Assembly: GCA_036674765.1 (NCBI GenBank)
Contig: JARVKI010000040.1
Span: 1 to 64,000, forward strand
Source: Seiridium cupressi
Lineage: Eukaryota; Ascomycota; Sordariomycetes; Amphisphaeriales; Sporocadaceae
DNA length: 64,000 nucleotides
Direction: 5' to 3'
The notes under the pieces were generated by a model that saw only the letters and a program-made list of their open reading frames with translations, searched no databases and was not told the origin of the DNA. Both the position numbers and the translations under genes were made by a program. This document shows, piece after piece, positions 20,645 through 31,958 of the stretch. Position 1 is the stretch's first letter. Every line of letters begins with the position of its first letter.

Positions 20645-21433
20645 ATGTCAAATCTACAACCAACAAAGGGCTCGAGTAGCTCTGGCAAAGAGGCGCCGGG
20701 CCTCCGATACCCGACAAACGGCAAGACCATCTACCACAGGCCACTGAACCGGACCAGGACGGCCGAGCTCAGCGGCGCCGCATTCGCATACCTGTTCTCG
20801 GAGATGGTGGGATATGCGTCCAACAAGATCGACAGTATCCAGGACCTAGAGAAACGGTACGCATCTCTAATGAGTACTACTGCTCCGCCGCCCCATACTC
20901 TGCCCAGACATTCGCCTGCGCACCTATTCTCATCACCAATCGCCCATGTTCGCTGACCACTGCCGCCCCGTAGCTTAAACACAGCCGGCCACCCCATCGG
21001 CCTCAAACTCCTCGACCTGCTGCTCTACCGCGAGCCGGCGCGGACGCAGACGCGGCCGCTGACCATCATTCAGCTGCTGCACTTCATCAAGCTGAGCCTG
21101 TGGCAGCACCTGTTCGGGCGCGCCGCCGACGGCCTCGAGAAGTCGTCGGACCCGAGCAAGCCCGACGAGTACATGATCATCGACAACGAGCCGCTCGTGA
21201 ACAAGTACATCAGCGTGCCCAAGAACATGGACCAGCTCAACTGCGCCGCCTACGTCGCCGGCATCATCGAGGGCGTGTGCGACGGCAGCGGGTTCGCCGC
21301 GCGGGTCACGGCGCACACGGTCAGACAGCCGGGCGAAGAGGAGGGGCGCGAGATGTGGCCCGGCAGGACCGTGTTCCTGGTCAAGTTCTCGCCCGAGGTC
21401 ATGGAGCGGGAAGGCTTCTTGGGAAAGGGTTAG
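20645..21433 (+). CDS. TRS31: TRAPP complex subunit TRS31 (TRAPPC5), two exons
   Basis: Exons 20645-20856 and 20974-21433 (intron 117 nt, donor GTACGC, branch CTGAC, acceptor GTAG) encode 223 residues. TRS31 is a Bet3-fold core subunit of the TRAPP tethering complexes, which activate the Rab GTPase Ypt1 in ER-Golgi and autophagic traffic. Diagnostic stretches are GKTIYHRPLNRTRTAELSG, AFAYLFSEMVGYASNKI, LNTAGHPIGLKLLDLLLYRE, IIQLLHFIKLSLWQHLFGRA, DEYMIIDNEPLVNKYISVP and LNCAAYVAGIIEGVCDGSGF followed by the AARVTAH strand. Exon 2 is strikingly GC-rich compared with exon 1. The ATG at 20645 is chosen because the upstream in-frame extension from 20510 does not fit the family. Confidence 0.93.
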
Positions 21434-21824
21434 GGAGGAGGGCATGAGGCGGTTTGATGGGGGAGGAAGCAGCTAAGCCGAGGGAAACGCTTTAGAGGCT
21501 TTCAAAGGCAGAAAGAGGTCGGTTGTAGAACAAGACCCAAGTGATTCAGACGATTCAGGGGCGGGATTCCCTCTGGAAAATTTATGGATGGAAAGATATA
21601 CCCACGCCACAGATACGACATGGAACTGTGTCAGGGGCATGAAAAAGCCCAATGAAATGTAATGCTTTATGCTAGACGTCTACTTGATCGAGTCTTTCCC
21701 TATGGTGTATAATCTCCATGAACGCCCAGAACACCAATCCATAAATAACCTCGTGCTGCAATCTGTATCACCTCAGACCAACCGCATTACTCATAAACAG
21801 CAGTCTCGTTTCCCAGCCCTCGGC
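21434..21824. other. Convergent 3' intergenic region
   Basis: A 391-bp gap between TRS31 (+) and a small leftward gene. No coding signal or RNA gene seen. Confidence 0.4.
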
Positions 21825-22285
21825 CTACCGCGGCAGGCCCCTAGCGAAACCCCCGTTGCCCTTTCCACCATTCCCAGCAGCGCTCGACGAGCTAGGCCCC
21901 TTACCCATGAGCCCGGCCAGCCCCAAGTCCTTCCAAGCGGGCTCCTTGACCTTCTGCGTGGCCTTCTGGATGCCGAAGGCGGCGTGCTGGTCCGGCACCA
22001 CGTCGTCCTCGTCCTCGGGGTTGATGGGCTGGTGGTGCGGCGGCACGTAGACCTCGTCGTCCGGCAGCCGGGAGTGCGGGCTGCAGAGGTCCTCAAAGAG
22101 GTCCGCGTGCCGGGCCGCGTGCAGGTGAATCTGCGTGTGGCAGGAGTCCTTGTTCTGGTGGGAGATTGGGAGTCAGACTTGGCTGGTTTGGTCCTTGCAC
22201 TTTTGGTGGGGGGTGCAACATGGACCGAGGACGAGTAGAGATGGGGGATGAGATGCTATTGGGAGATGGAGGGGAAACGAACCAT
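21825..22285 (-). CDS. Small unknown protein, apparent single-codon first exon
   Basis: The main exon (22154-21825) is a GC-rich frame that encodes KDSCHTQIHLHAARHADL, then FEDLCSPHSRLPDDEVYVPP and an acidic EDEDDVVPD, then AFGIQKATQKVKEPAWKDLG and a Gly/Ser-rich end. It lacks a usable ATG near its start but is preceded by a CCACCAG acceptor. The nearest upstream ATG (22285-22283) is followed directly by GTTCGT, a tolerated fungal donor; joining there gives M-NKDSCH and 110 residues. The first exon would then be the ATG alone. The protein is hydrophilic with no targeting signal seen. I do not recognise a family. The main exon is well supported by its composition; the start is tentative. Confidence 0.5.
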
Positions 22286-23300
22286 TGTGATTTGTCGCAG
22301 AAATGCGGTTAGATAATAGAAGACGTTTTTCTCGTCTGTTGAGAGTATAAGTAATCTCTGGGCTTCTGCCAGAAGCTCTGCAGATGGCCAAACCAAATAT
22401 TTGATTGTTTAGTGTTTACTTTGATGCCGCGATGTGCTATTTTAAACGACTGCGGCGCGACCCGCGACGGGTTAGCAGATAAGCGATTGACTCTACAGTA
22501 CATGGACGATAAGATGCACTTTAACCATGTGCTGCGGGTGGCAGTGACGCAATGTGGAACCGCATGGATCAAGGCCCATCATGAATCACAAGATAGGTCT
22601 ACTTTTGTTCGTACCTTGCAGAGACTCCATTGAGCGACATTCTGACTGATAAATAGGCGCAAAATCTGGGGAAGAGAGTAGTACTATACACAAAATGACA
22701 CTTGTACAGATCAACATGACGCGAGGATGTCGACCAAATATGTATGAGAAGTTTAGTAAACGCCTATGAAGGAGACACTTGAGTTTGCCAGAGTACATAC
22801 GTAGTTTACATTATACATCACCCAAACATGCCCTTCAAGGACACCATGAATTCAGTGTATTGGTAACACCAAGGAGTCGCGTTCGCCATCTTCATAGAGT
22901 CAGGAGGCAATAATGTTAATCGAAGCTATTTCATTCATCATATCGATGCTGTATGTGGATATAGGAGTGGTATCATTCATCTCTGCGATTCCCTTTCCCT
23001 TTCGCCCGTCCGAGTTGTAATTGGACGAAGCAGCAGCCTGGCCGGCCTTGCTGTTCTCCAGGTATCATCATAGAGCCAAATGGCCATCCCTTCCAATGTC
23101 TTCGCCCTCTAAACAAAAAACGACAGTCAATACTTGGGAATTCGACTTCCATTTCCTTTGCCGAAACGCCGTTGCCCAATGACCTGACCAGACGGTAGAT
23201 AAATGCTCCCCGCTACCACATGTATGAGCACGCCCCCGACATTATCATCCTACACCATGCAACATAGGTGCGTGCTCAATTAAATGCTAATCCGCGCCCA
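22286..23300. other. 1-kb intergenic region, nothing recognised
   Basis: It lies between the small leftward gene's promoter and the 3' end of SSH4. Frames are short and unlike known proteins. No tRNA, 5S rRNA or repeat signature noticed. Confidence 0.4.
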
Positions 23301-24887
23301 TCAACCACCGCGGCGACTTGGTGTGATGTCGCTGCGGCTCCTATCCCGTCCAGCTCCCATGCGTACGGCGTCGCTATAGCTTGGGATCGGCGGGTTGTAA
23401 TTCGACGGTCTGATAGTCGCAGCCGAGGCGCCTCGACTCCGTGTGTTCCTAATCAGTGGGGTCCGGTCGCTCTCTGAGCTACTCCTCGGCTCGTCGGCAT
23501 CTGAAGATTCGGGACTGGTATACTCGGGCGGGGGATGAGCGGCTTCGTGAAGTCCTAGTCCAACGACATCCACCACATGCTCTCCTGATACACCGGGGGT
23601 GTGGCTGTTACTACTTTCGCCAACCTCGTCATTCGGTACCAATTGGGCAAGTGAGATGTCTGTAGGGCTCCGTTGCGGCCCCGGGCTCGTTGGCGGCAGT
23701 ATTCTAAAATTGCCGCTCCTCGTTCTCGCATGACCTGTATCCAACTGAGGCCCACGGCTAAACGTCTGGATGGATTGCGAGTAGCTATGACCCCTCGCTG
23801 GCGAACCAGAGTACCCGTCCTTCCTTCCGGATTCGAGTAGAATGCTTCCTTGCTCACTACCATAAGGAGGCGGCGGTGCCAAGCTACCAGTCATGGGGGC
23901 CAACCCCCACTTCTTGACATTGGCCTCGATGAAGACAAAGCCAGCTTGTCCAAAGTTCACATGTACGATGCATGGGCCATTTGCGCCGATGGAGGGGAAG
24001 AAATTGGGCGTCTTGAGCCCATGCGCGACATCTTCTAGTTTCTTGCCGTTGCGAGTAAAGAAGATGGTTCCAGTTCTGGGTCGGTACCCGATGCCGATCA
24101 CATCACCTTGGACAATAGGCGGGCCATACGACGCTGGGTTAAAAGGCTGGTTGAACCGCCGATGGCCTGTCGAGGTATATGCCACCGAATACTTGTGGTA
24201 TCCTGCATCGGTCAGTACACTGGGTTGATGGCTAGTATAGATCGAGGTCACATACCAGGGAGCCTAAACAATGGGTACGGTTTCGTGGCCATGCCGATAC
24301 TCAGCAATGTGCTTTCCGGCTTGTCGTAGACCTTGGCCTCCCAATAATACACTTCATTTTGCTTGGGAACGGGTAGGTTGCTCTGAACGGTACACTCCGA
24401 GTCAAAGAACTCAATCTCGGTTCTTCCTTCAACAAAGCAGTTGGCAATTTCTAATTCCGGCTCGAACTCCCATGCCGAAACGCCCTTCTCCTGGATGGCT
24501 AGGTATTGTGATAAGGAAATGTCGGTCTGTATCGACTCGGGAGGATTCGACTGAACAAACGCTGTAGTGATGCCCTAGTCAGTATCTCTGCGACGGCATA
24601 TGGTTGCACGTGCAAGACCGGGGGAGTGAGTCGTTACCTTTGGCCCTCAAGTATTCAGTCCGTTGCATATCGTCCATAGTTTCCAGCGCCTCAGCCTCCT
24701 CCCGCGCGAAAGCCTGTTCGTCGTCATATTCACCAGGTCGGCCGATCCTATCGAGGAAGATGCGACCAGAGTTTGTGTATCGGAAGAAGTAGATGATCAA
24801 GAAGACCAGGGCTATCAGGATGGCCGAGCCAAACGATGAAAGCAGACCAATAATAACGCCGTTCATGGTGGGCGAGCTGGGCAACAT
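23301..24887 (-). CDS. SSH4: Endosomal/vacuolar SPRY-domain protein SSH4, Rsp5 adaptor, three exons
   Basis: Exons 24887-24638, 24561-24256 and 24202-23301 join in frame to give 485 residues. Ssh4/Ear1 proteins sit in endosome and vacuole membranes and recruit the ubiquitin ligase Rsp5 to membrane cargo. A single transmembrane helix is visible near the N-terminus (about residues 8-37, GVIIGLLSSFGSAILIALVF). A charged linker and a SPRY domain follow (FEPELEIANCFVEGRTEIEF, VYYWEAKVYDKPES, LLSIGMATKPYPLFRLPG, GYHKYSVAYTSTGHRRFN, GDVIGIGYRPRTGTIFFTRN, FFPSIGANGPCIVHVNFGQA). The long tail carries PY motifs PPPY (about residue 296) and PPEY (about 411) that fit Rsp5 WW-domain binding. Introns are 76 and 53 nt. 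The start at 24887 is the first true ATG of the open frame and lies just before the helix. Confidence 0.9.
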
Positions 24888-26043
24888 AGTCGTCGCAGCG
24901 TTGTGTGCTGCGGTCCCGTCGCTTGACACAAGTCGAGATCGTGGTGAGTGGCGCTACCGTTCGATAATGGTGCCGTCACCGTCTGGGGCCTGTCATTCGG
25001 CTCGGGGTTCTAATCGAGGATCGAGGGCCCCGATGCGTCTAGAGAAAAGCTCGAGTGCAAGGAAACGGGTATTTAAATGAAAGTATGAGGGCCGACCCCA
25101 AGCGCGAATCGAGAAAGAAGATGGGGGAAATGGCGTTTGGGACAATTGAGTTTGATAAGAGTTGATTGCTCAGGTTCGGAGAGGCCGGTGTGGAATGGAG
25201 CGGCGGGTGGATTTGGAGGTGCGACTGGGAAACTTGGAGACCTGCCTACAGCTGGTTTGACGCTGGGATTCGGACTCCAACTGTGGGCTATGTCGCGGGA
25301 TGGTCGCTTAAGGCGAGTGACCTAGCGTTCCTTTGCTTCGGATTGTGTCGTGTGCTGCGCTGTGGACACACTCTCACCCCAAGGCCCCCAACTCGACGCA
25401 GAGTTGCAGCTGCCGTCTCTGAGACAAATGCAGTCCGCTGCCAGATCAGGCCCGTTCGTCCGATTCAGATGGCCGACGGGATAAACTCAGCACAGCGATT
25501 TCGAGGCTGAAGAAGGTTAAGAAGATACAAAGCTCAATATCCTGGAGCTGGCTGACAACGGTGGTTGCTATGGAGAGCAAATAAGATAGGACAGGACAAA
25601 AAGACACGGGACGAGAAGAAAGTAAGGAGTACCGAACAAGCGGGACGGTTGATGACGAAAGTTTGTTCACTGAAATGTAAATGGGGAGAGAGGGATGGAT
25701 GATGGCTGAGGCGAACAGAAAAGCATGGATCCAATCCAACTCAATTGACTGCTTGCCCGCCTGTGGTCAAGTGTTCAGCAGTCAGCCAGCAGCCAGCATT
25801 ATATTACTGTTGCGGAATGGCGCCCACCCACGGGCAAGGGAAACTAAACTCGTCTCAGTGATCGGCCTGTCTGTTAGTGAATCGGCGGCACCCAGCAGCC
25901 ATTTTCCTATCATGTGGCGGGGAACCACAAAAAGCCACCCCGCCCTAGCCGAGTGCTTCGGCCAGGGATTTGATTGGGGTTGCTTTCAGGCAGATCAGAT
26001 CATCCTCGAAGCATAATTCGTGTGGCAGATGAAGACAAAAAGC
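24888..26043. other. SSH4 upstream region, no gene
   Basis: The 1.16 kb upstream of SSH4. It contains G/A-rich stretches on the plus strand (pyrimidine-rich on the coding strand, about 25080-25130 and 25560-25700), common in fungal promoters and leaders. No intact reading frame with conserved features. Confidence 0.4.
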
Positions 26044-26139
26044 TGGTCAGTATGGGGGTTGAACCCATGACCTTCGCATGACTTGATATTCATAGAATGG
26101 ATATTAGTACGACGCTCTAACCAACTGAGCTAACCGACC
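26044..26139 (-). tRNA. tRNA-Ile (AAU anticodon) with a 22-nt intron
   Basis: Read on the minus strand, the sequence folds as a standard cloverleaf. The 7-bp acceptor stem GGTCGGT pairs with ACTGACC, followed by discriminator A. The D arm contains TAGCTCAGTTGGTTAGAGC (A box). The anticodon stem TCGTA pairs with TGCGA around loop CTAATA, so the anticodon is AAT. The T arm ATGGG/CCCAT carries loop TTCAACC (B box GGTTCAACCCC). About 22 nt (TCCATTCTATGAATATCAAGTC) interrupt the anticodon loop one base 3' of the anticodon, the canonical intron position. Mature length is 74 nt before CCA addition. The anticodon decodes AUU/AUC after A34-to-inosine change. Confidence 0.92.
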
Positions 26140-27385
26140 ATTGTTCGAGTTCCTGATATAGAGTCTCAATACAGTAGCGCAAATTGGATGATCCGTGCCC
26201 TCCTGCAGCGTACAGAAAGAGAGTCGTCGGTTGTTGACCGGATGTACATGGCGCTAACTAGAACCCCAACGCTGCCCCGATATCAGCAATCACCGCGCCG
26301 ATGATCTTATGTATATCGCTTGCTCTGTAGTTACAAGTTTACCTCAGGAGCCAACGATGTCCGAGATTGTTCTTGCCTTCAGGAGAATTACCGTAAGTAA
26401 CCTTTGACTACGGGCCACTCCAATTCCAGGGATCGCTCTTAGATTGGTCTCAAACGTTAGTGGGCCCCTTGAACCTACGGGGATTCCGCTACGGCGAGCC
26501 AACACTTGCGCCTGATGAAACATCGGCCCTCTCGCCTTGCCTTTATGCGGCCCGCGTTCAGCTCCTCCATTTGGCAATGCTCTTTTCATCCATTCGTTTC
26601 AGGGACCACTCTGCCCGTCTCGAATTCCCCAAGCTCTCATCTCATGCACCTACCATTGCGCTCTCAAAAGCAACTTAGTGATTGACACGTGCTTAACCTG
26701 GGACGAATGATCCTTTTCTGCCCGTCTGCTCGAGGCACGTCGAGTACTGCTGTGCGTGATCGGGGGTGAGTGGTGCCATGTCAGGACGGATGCAGCGCAG
26801 CATACAAATCTGCCATCCCTTTTAATTTTACACCATGGACCAAGGCCGGAAGTCATGCACAATCGTGGTTGGTATTCTTAGCAGCGGTTCACCTTGGTGA
26901 CTGCGCATTACCGAAGCTCACCCTGCCAATACTGAATCTCGAACCATCAAGAAGAGACAGTATGATGGAATATTGGTTGTTATACTCTGTGCACTGTGTT
27001 CAACAGAGCGCTTTTGAACGGGCACTTTGCTGACTTTAAAACCTCGATGCTTTCCTAGCTCATGAGGACGACAGCCTTAATATTGTCGTCGTAGTATTAT
27101 TTGATCACTACCTGGAAGTGTCCTGGACGCCTGCCACACTCGAGGGTATCTTTCATTGCAGCAACTCCATTAAGATGAAGAGTTGGTCAACCGTGACAAT
27201 TCATGATTCGTACCGATATCCGAATTTCCCCTTCTACTCATACAAATCCATACACACCCGTGCATGCCATCACCGGTATTAAGGAATTTCCCTCAATTCC
27301 AAATCTTGTGCTCAAATACTCCCCTGGATCCGCTCAGGTACGAATTAGCGATGGCCCATGCGAAAGCTGAAGAATCATCACGTCG
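26140..27385. other. 1.2-kb intergenic region, nothing recognised
   Basis: From the tRNA 5' flank to the 3' end of the Shg1 gene. No frame looks conserved and no further RNA gene is recognised. Confidence 0.4.
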
Positions 27386-30108
27386 CTAGCGCGGACTTCT
27401 GCTTCGTCTTCGACTGCGACTGCGGTCTCGTCTGTCCCGCCTAGTATCAGCGCTGCGCTCACGTCTGCTCCTTCTGTCTCCATCTCTATCTTGATCTCGA
27501 TCCCGGTCTCGAGCGCGATCCCTATCCCGGTCTCCGCGATTGCGGTCGCGCCGGCGACTACGGCTCCTGCTCCTACTGCGTCGTCTCTCCCGTCGATCGT
27601 CTCTGTCGCGGTCCCTGACTCTGTCTCTGTCCCTGTCCCGGCGACCGTCCCTTGGATCACGATCTCTTGTACGACGTTCACGGTCGCGATCCCTATCCCT
27701 ATCCCGCTCACGCTCACGCTCACGCTCACGCTCGACGTCTGCACGCTCTGCATGATCTTTACGCCTGTCATCACCTGGCCGGTAGCGATCGATGTCATCG
27801 CCCACCTGAGGTCCGGAGCGCTTGGCTTCAGGCGATCGTTCGCTTGTACTGCGCCTGTCTTCGAGGCCTGGGACGGGCAAGCCTTTTTGACGGGCTTCAC
27901 GCTGGGCGGCTAAATAGGCCTTGGCTTCTTGCTCACGTTTCTTGATCTCGCCCACTTTCCATACTTCAACAACATCTGGCTTTGTGGCAGTAGCAGGGCG
28001 AGACGGGGACTCGCTCCGGCGGTCACGAGTTCGATCCGTGCGACCACGAGATCTCTCTCGTTCCTTGCTACGCGCCCGTCTAGTAGAACGGCTGCGCTCC
28101 CGTTGCTCAGTACGTAAGCGAGACCGGCTTCTGTCTTTCCTTTCTGCGCGCACACGAGGAGAACGAGACCTATCCTTACGATCAACCCGATCACGTCTAT
28201 CGCGATCATCCCGAGGTCGCGATCTGCTACGCTCTCTCCGACGAGATCGGCTTCTTTCCCGGCGGTCCTTGGAGCGACTCCTGTCTCGCCGGTCTCGATC
28301 ATCCCGACGACGGGAGCGGCTACGTTCTCTGGTGTCTCTGGTGTCTCTGGTGCGTGCTTCACCTGGGCGATAATTGTTCTCATAAGCAAACCGCCGGGGC
28401 GGAGAACGGGTGCGTTCTCTACGCCTAGACCTGCTCCTCTCCTTCCGGTCCTTAGTTCGAGAATGGCTGCGCTCTTTGCCGCGGTCACGATCTCTGTCTC
28501 GATCACGGTCACGGCGATCATCTCTGACACGAGATCGCTCTCTCGTGTCCCGGGCATCCCGGACATCTCGAGTCGATGCTGCCACACTTCCACGTCGTTC
28601 ATCCCTAGAAGATACTGCTACGCTGCCGCGTCGCCCATCCCGAACGGATACTGCTACACTACCGCGTCGTTCTTCCCCTGAATTAGAAGCCTTGGGTGCT
28701 TTCGATGGTTCCTTGAACGTGCCAGTCTCTTTGGGTGGTTTTGACTCCTTCGAGTCCTTGCTCTCTCTCGCGGGCAGTTTGGTATCCTTGGAGTCTTTGT
28801 TCTCCCGCGGCTCCTTGTGCTCCTTGGCTGAGTCCCTGGAGTCTGTATTCGTGAGCTGAGACACTTTCTTTCCATCGGATACAGTCTTAGGTGAATCGCG
28901 ACGTATTGGTTGAATGGCAGATGCAGGCTTTGTTTTCTTAGGAGGGGGCGCAAGTGCTTCATCAATCTCAATTTCAGGCTGAGGCTCCGTACCCCGCTTG
29001 CTTTCGCGTAGAAGATCTGCCAGTGCATCGCGCTCAAGTCGCTCGAGTTCTTCCTTCGACAGGTTCTTCTTCACCTCTTCAGGCCTGTGGCGCTCTCGGC
29101 CTTCCCTTGAGCGGTCTCGTCTTCTCCTTTCCCGGCTATCACGTCTGCGGCTGCGGCTGCGATCACGATCACGATCGCGGCGTCTTGATTTGTCCCTCGA
29201 CCTGGATCTGGAGCGGTGTTCTCGGCGTTGGTCACGAGAGCGTCTTCTAGCCTCTCTCTCTTTCTCACGCTCTTCGCGCTCCTTCTCTCGGGCGGCCCTC
29301 CGTTCATCCCGCTCCTTCTGGCGCTGAAGCTCGCGCTCTGCATCCTTGGCTTCACGCTCGCGTCTCCTGGCATCTCGTTCTTCCTGTCGTTTTGCCTCGG
29401 CTTTCTCAGCCTCGCGTTCCCGCTGTCTCCGCTCCTCACGCTCGATCTTTCGCTTCTCTTCTTCGATCTGCTCCTCCTTCTCCCGGAGGACACGTCGGAT
29501 CCGCTCTCGCTCTTGCAAACGGGCTGCAGTATCCTGGGCATAATCAAGGTCGGTTTTCGCCCCCTTCTCCTGCTCGGCAAGAGCGGCCTCTTCGCCGATA
29601 TCAACTTTTCGTAGTTCCCGAATGCGATCCTCAATGGCTTGGACGTCTATGAGCTGATCAATGACGTCTTCTGCCTTCTGATAAACGCCAGAACGGTCAA
29701 GGGCTCCATCAATCAAGGCAGCAGCCTTGCGACGGTCGAGGGTCAGGAGCTGGGAGGGGTTTCGTTCTAGCTCCATCTCCGCGACTTCGAGAATAGATTT
29801 TGTCACTTGGTTCTCGTAGTCCTGTAAAACATCATGTCAGATCAAAGAACGTTTCGGTAATATCAGGTCAATCTAAGGGCGTGGAGCAAGTGTTGACGTA
29901 CACTAGCCTCGAACTTATCCCAGACCTGTTTGCGAATCGCATCGTAACCTCCTTGCTTCTTGAAACTGTGCGCAAGACCTTCAATCGCAGATCGCGTCAC
30001 CGTGGTCAATGGAAGGTCGGAAGCCTTGAACTTCCGGATGATCGACGCTGGAGCAACTGTCGTTTGCTCTGTAGGGGTTGCCATATTGAGGGTAGACGCC
30101 GACGCCAT
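27386..30108 (-). CDS. shg1: COMPASS component Shg1 with long RS/RD-rich tail, two exons
   Basis: Exons 30108-29902 and 29821-27386 (80-nt intron, donor GTACGT, acceptor TTACAG) encode 880 residues. The first about 130 residues form the Shg1/BOD1 domain: IIRKFKASDLPLTTVTRSAI, EGLAHSFKKQGGYDAIRKQV, WDKFEAS-DYENQVTKSILE, MELERNPSQLLTLDRRKAAA and LIDGALDRSGVYQKAEDVID. Shg1 is a subunit of the Set1/COMPASS histone H3 lysine 4 methyltransferase. A long charged helical region (EKEEQIEEEKRKIEREERR) follows, then about 550 residues of RS, RD and RE repeats with KDSKDTKL-type linkers. Yeast Shg1 is only about 140 residues, so the tail is a large addition that resembles splicing-factor RS domains. The antisense strand of this repeat region shows long open frames that I treat as shadows. 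Confidence 0.85.
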
Positions 30109-30764
30109 TTTCTACATGGGGACAGAAATAGTCGGTTTTCTTGGGAATGCTCGAACGGGCTACAGAGTCAGGTCCGGACAGAGGAGACTGAGCGCAGGTA
30201 GGTGCTTGCAACCAAATGCTGAAATTAAACAGACAACTGCATGCTGGTGACCTGGAAGTTGTCGCCCTATTCTGCCGAGTGGACGAGAAGAACCCTTGAA
30301 TCTCGAATGCCAATGGGTGCCTGTCGCACAGATGGGTTGTGGTTGTTGACCAAACTACTCGCAGTTCGAGGCGAGTCGTCAGTTGTGAAAGCATCAAATT
30401 CAAGGTAATCAATCGGAAAGGAGCTGTGATTTGGCAGATGGAAATGTTCGAACAATCGCATTTTCCTGCACGATAGGCGCGACTTGGACCGTGCTAACTG
30501 GACACGGTCCCTTGCGCTTTCCCCCTATGACACAGTTCCCACTTTCCGGTGGGCAAAACTTCGGCTGGTAGTCCGAGCTCGAACTTCACGTCAATTGACC
30601 GGTTCGACATCCAACAGCTTCCTAAAGCTCAAGAAGAGCCAATTCACCAAAAGATCACACACATCGCGGCCGGCAAAGGTCAATCTCATCAGGCCTGTCC
30701 CCGAACTAGACGAGAATTCCAACGAAAGCTCATTGAGGCCCCCGCACCCCTCCACCTCGTCACA
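30109..30764. promoter_or_regulatory. Divergent promoter of shg1 and the complex I gene
   Basis: A 656-bp gap between divergent genes. The open frame running through the right part (from 30484) has no link to the conserved start at 30765 and is treated as leader. No specific element recognised. Confidence 0.4.
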
Positions 30765-31092
30765 ATGGTTTCGAGAATACTATTCTGGGGAGGGTTTGGT
30801 ACGACTTCACCTCGTGCCTCTCTCAACCGTCTGGCGTCCTACTAACACAACATCCGCAGGCGTCGCAGTTCGCTTCTGGCAGCTTGGCCTCGAGATGAGA
30901 CCGGCCTTCAACCGCAGCTCGCTGTGGGTCTACCCCATCTTCGCTGGCGTTGGCGGCAGCTTCGGATACTGGCTTCAGGGCGTCGACGAGCGACAGAACG
31001 CCACGTTGGAGGATCGGAAAGCGGCCATCCTTGAGAAGAGAGCGAAGCGGGCGGCAAGAGAAGCGGACGCCATCTCTGCGCAGCATGCGTAA
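30765..31092 (+). CDS. Small mitochondrial complex I accessory subunit (annotated as 14-kDa type in fungi), two exons
   Basis: Exons 30765-30798 and 30860-31092 (61-nt intron, donor GTACGA, acceptor GCAG) give 88 residues. The N-terminus MVSRILFWGGFGVAVRFWQL leads to GLEMRPAFNRSSLWVYPIFA and GVGGSFGYWLQGVDERQ, a single hydrophobic helix at about residues 32-50, and a basic helical tail (LEDRKAAILEKRAKRAARE). This pattern matches a small single-helix protein that fungal genomes annotate as an NADH:ubiquinone oxidoreductase 14-kDa subunit. The assignment rests on memory of that family and is less certain than the gene itself. It would sit in the inner membrane and needs no cleavable presequence. 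Confidence 0.72.
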
Positions 31093-31958
31093 ACGCGTCT
31101 TCAGCGTGCGAGAGCAAGGCGGGGGAATCTTTGACTGGCAGGCTTAAAGTGAGAAACATAAGTGCCGTCAAACGTGTACATATCGATGTGGAAGGCGACA
31201 TAGAATGGGATATCCAGAGGCCAGACGACTGCAATGTTTCAGCCTACACCGGCCGCCGAATGAAGAACGTTTCCGATTGCTATGCGAGCATACACCTATC
31301 CTCGAGAGCATCGTTACCATTGTTTATCACAAACATGCCAGATTATGTCTTCGGACATTTATCGACATTTGCATCTCTCCCATAGATGCTAATGTTTTCG
31401 CACTGGCAAAGAGCAAACTTCGACCCATTGCTGGGCGCCCGCATCCTAGAGGTCGTTTTGTACTTCAATGAGGATACGGGAATCAGTAGAGGTCACATCT
31501 CATCCCCAAATCGTCGAGCTGACACTTGTGCAAGTAAAGCCATCATACAAATCGAATTATTGTTCTTGTGATAGCAGGTATTGTTTCCCTCTCTTTGGAC
31601 TCGTCTACCTATATCTTAACAGATATCGTCTACAGATGCCATTTGTAGTAGGCTCTGCGAACGTAGGCGGTCTTGAGGAGAGCGAATCTTAACTCTCTTG
31701 TCATGCTTCTATTTGAAAAGCAATGCCCTCGAGGCGATGTAATAGTCACTTGTGCATGCAGGCTTGACCAACCACCCAAACTTCTCAGCCCTCGACGACT
31801 TACGCCGTGCATGTTCACCCAGACGTCGCGAATGGTTTCAATGCGACAAGCTTCGGGACTCGATAGATCCTTCCACATACCTCCAGCTCCAACTTGTCGT
31901 CTGGGCAAGCCTCCACTCGACATGTCTTGACCTTGAAAGACTTTGTGTTGTCCACTTC
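31093..31958. other. Convergent intergenic region, nothing recognised
   Basis: The 866 bp between convergent genes is longer than the other convergent gaps in this core. Frames are short. No RNA gene or repeat seen. Confidence 0.4.

Noticed and set aside
24888..24929. Earlier start for SSH4
   Set aside because: The upstream codon at 24929 is GTG; the first ATG is at 24887, directly before the transmembrane helix.
27334..28859. Long open frames on both strands opposite and within the Shg1 RS region
   Set aside because: They are frame shadows of the RS/RD repeat codons (AGR, CGN, GAY), which lack stops in other frames. Only the frame joined to the Shg1 domain has conserved features.
30484..30764. 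Extended N-terminus for the small complex I subunit
   Set aside because: The upstream open frame reads through the intron. The family start MVSRILFW and a good intron restore the known protein, so the extension is leader DNA.
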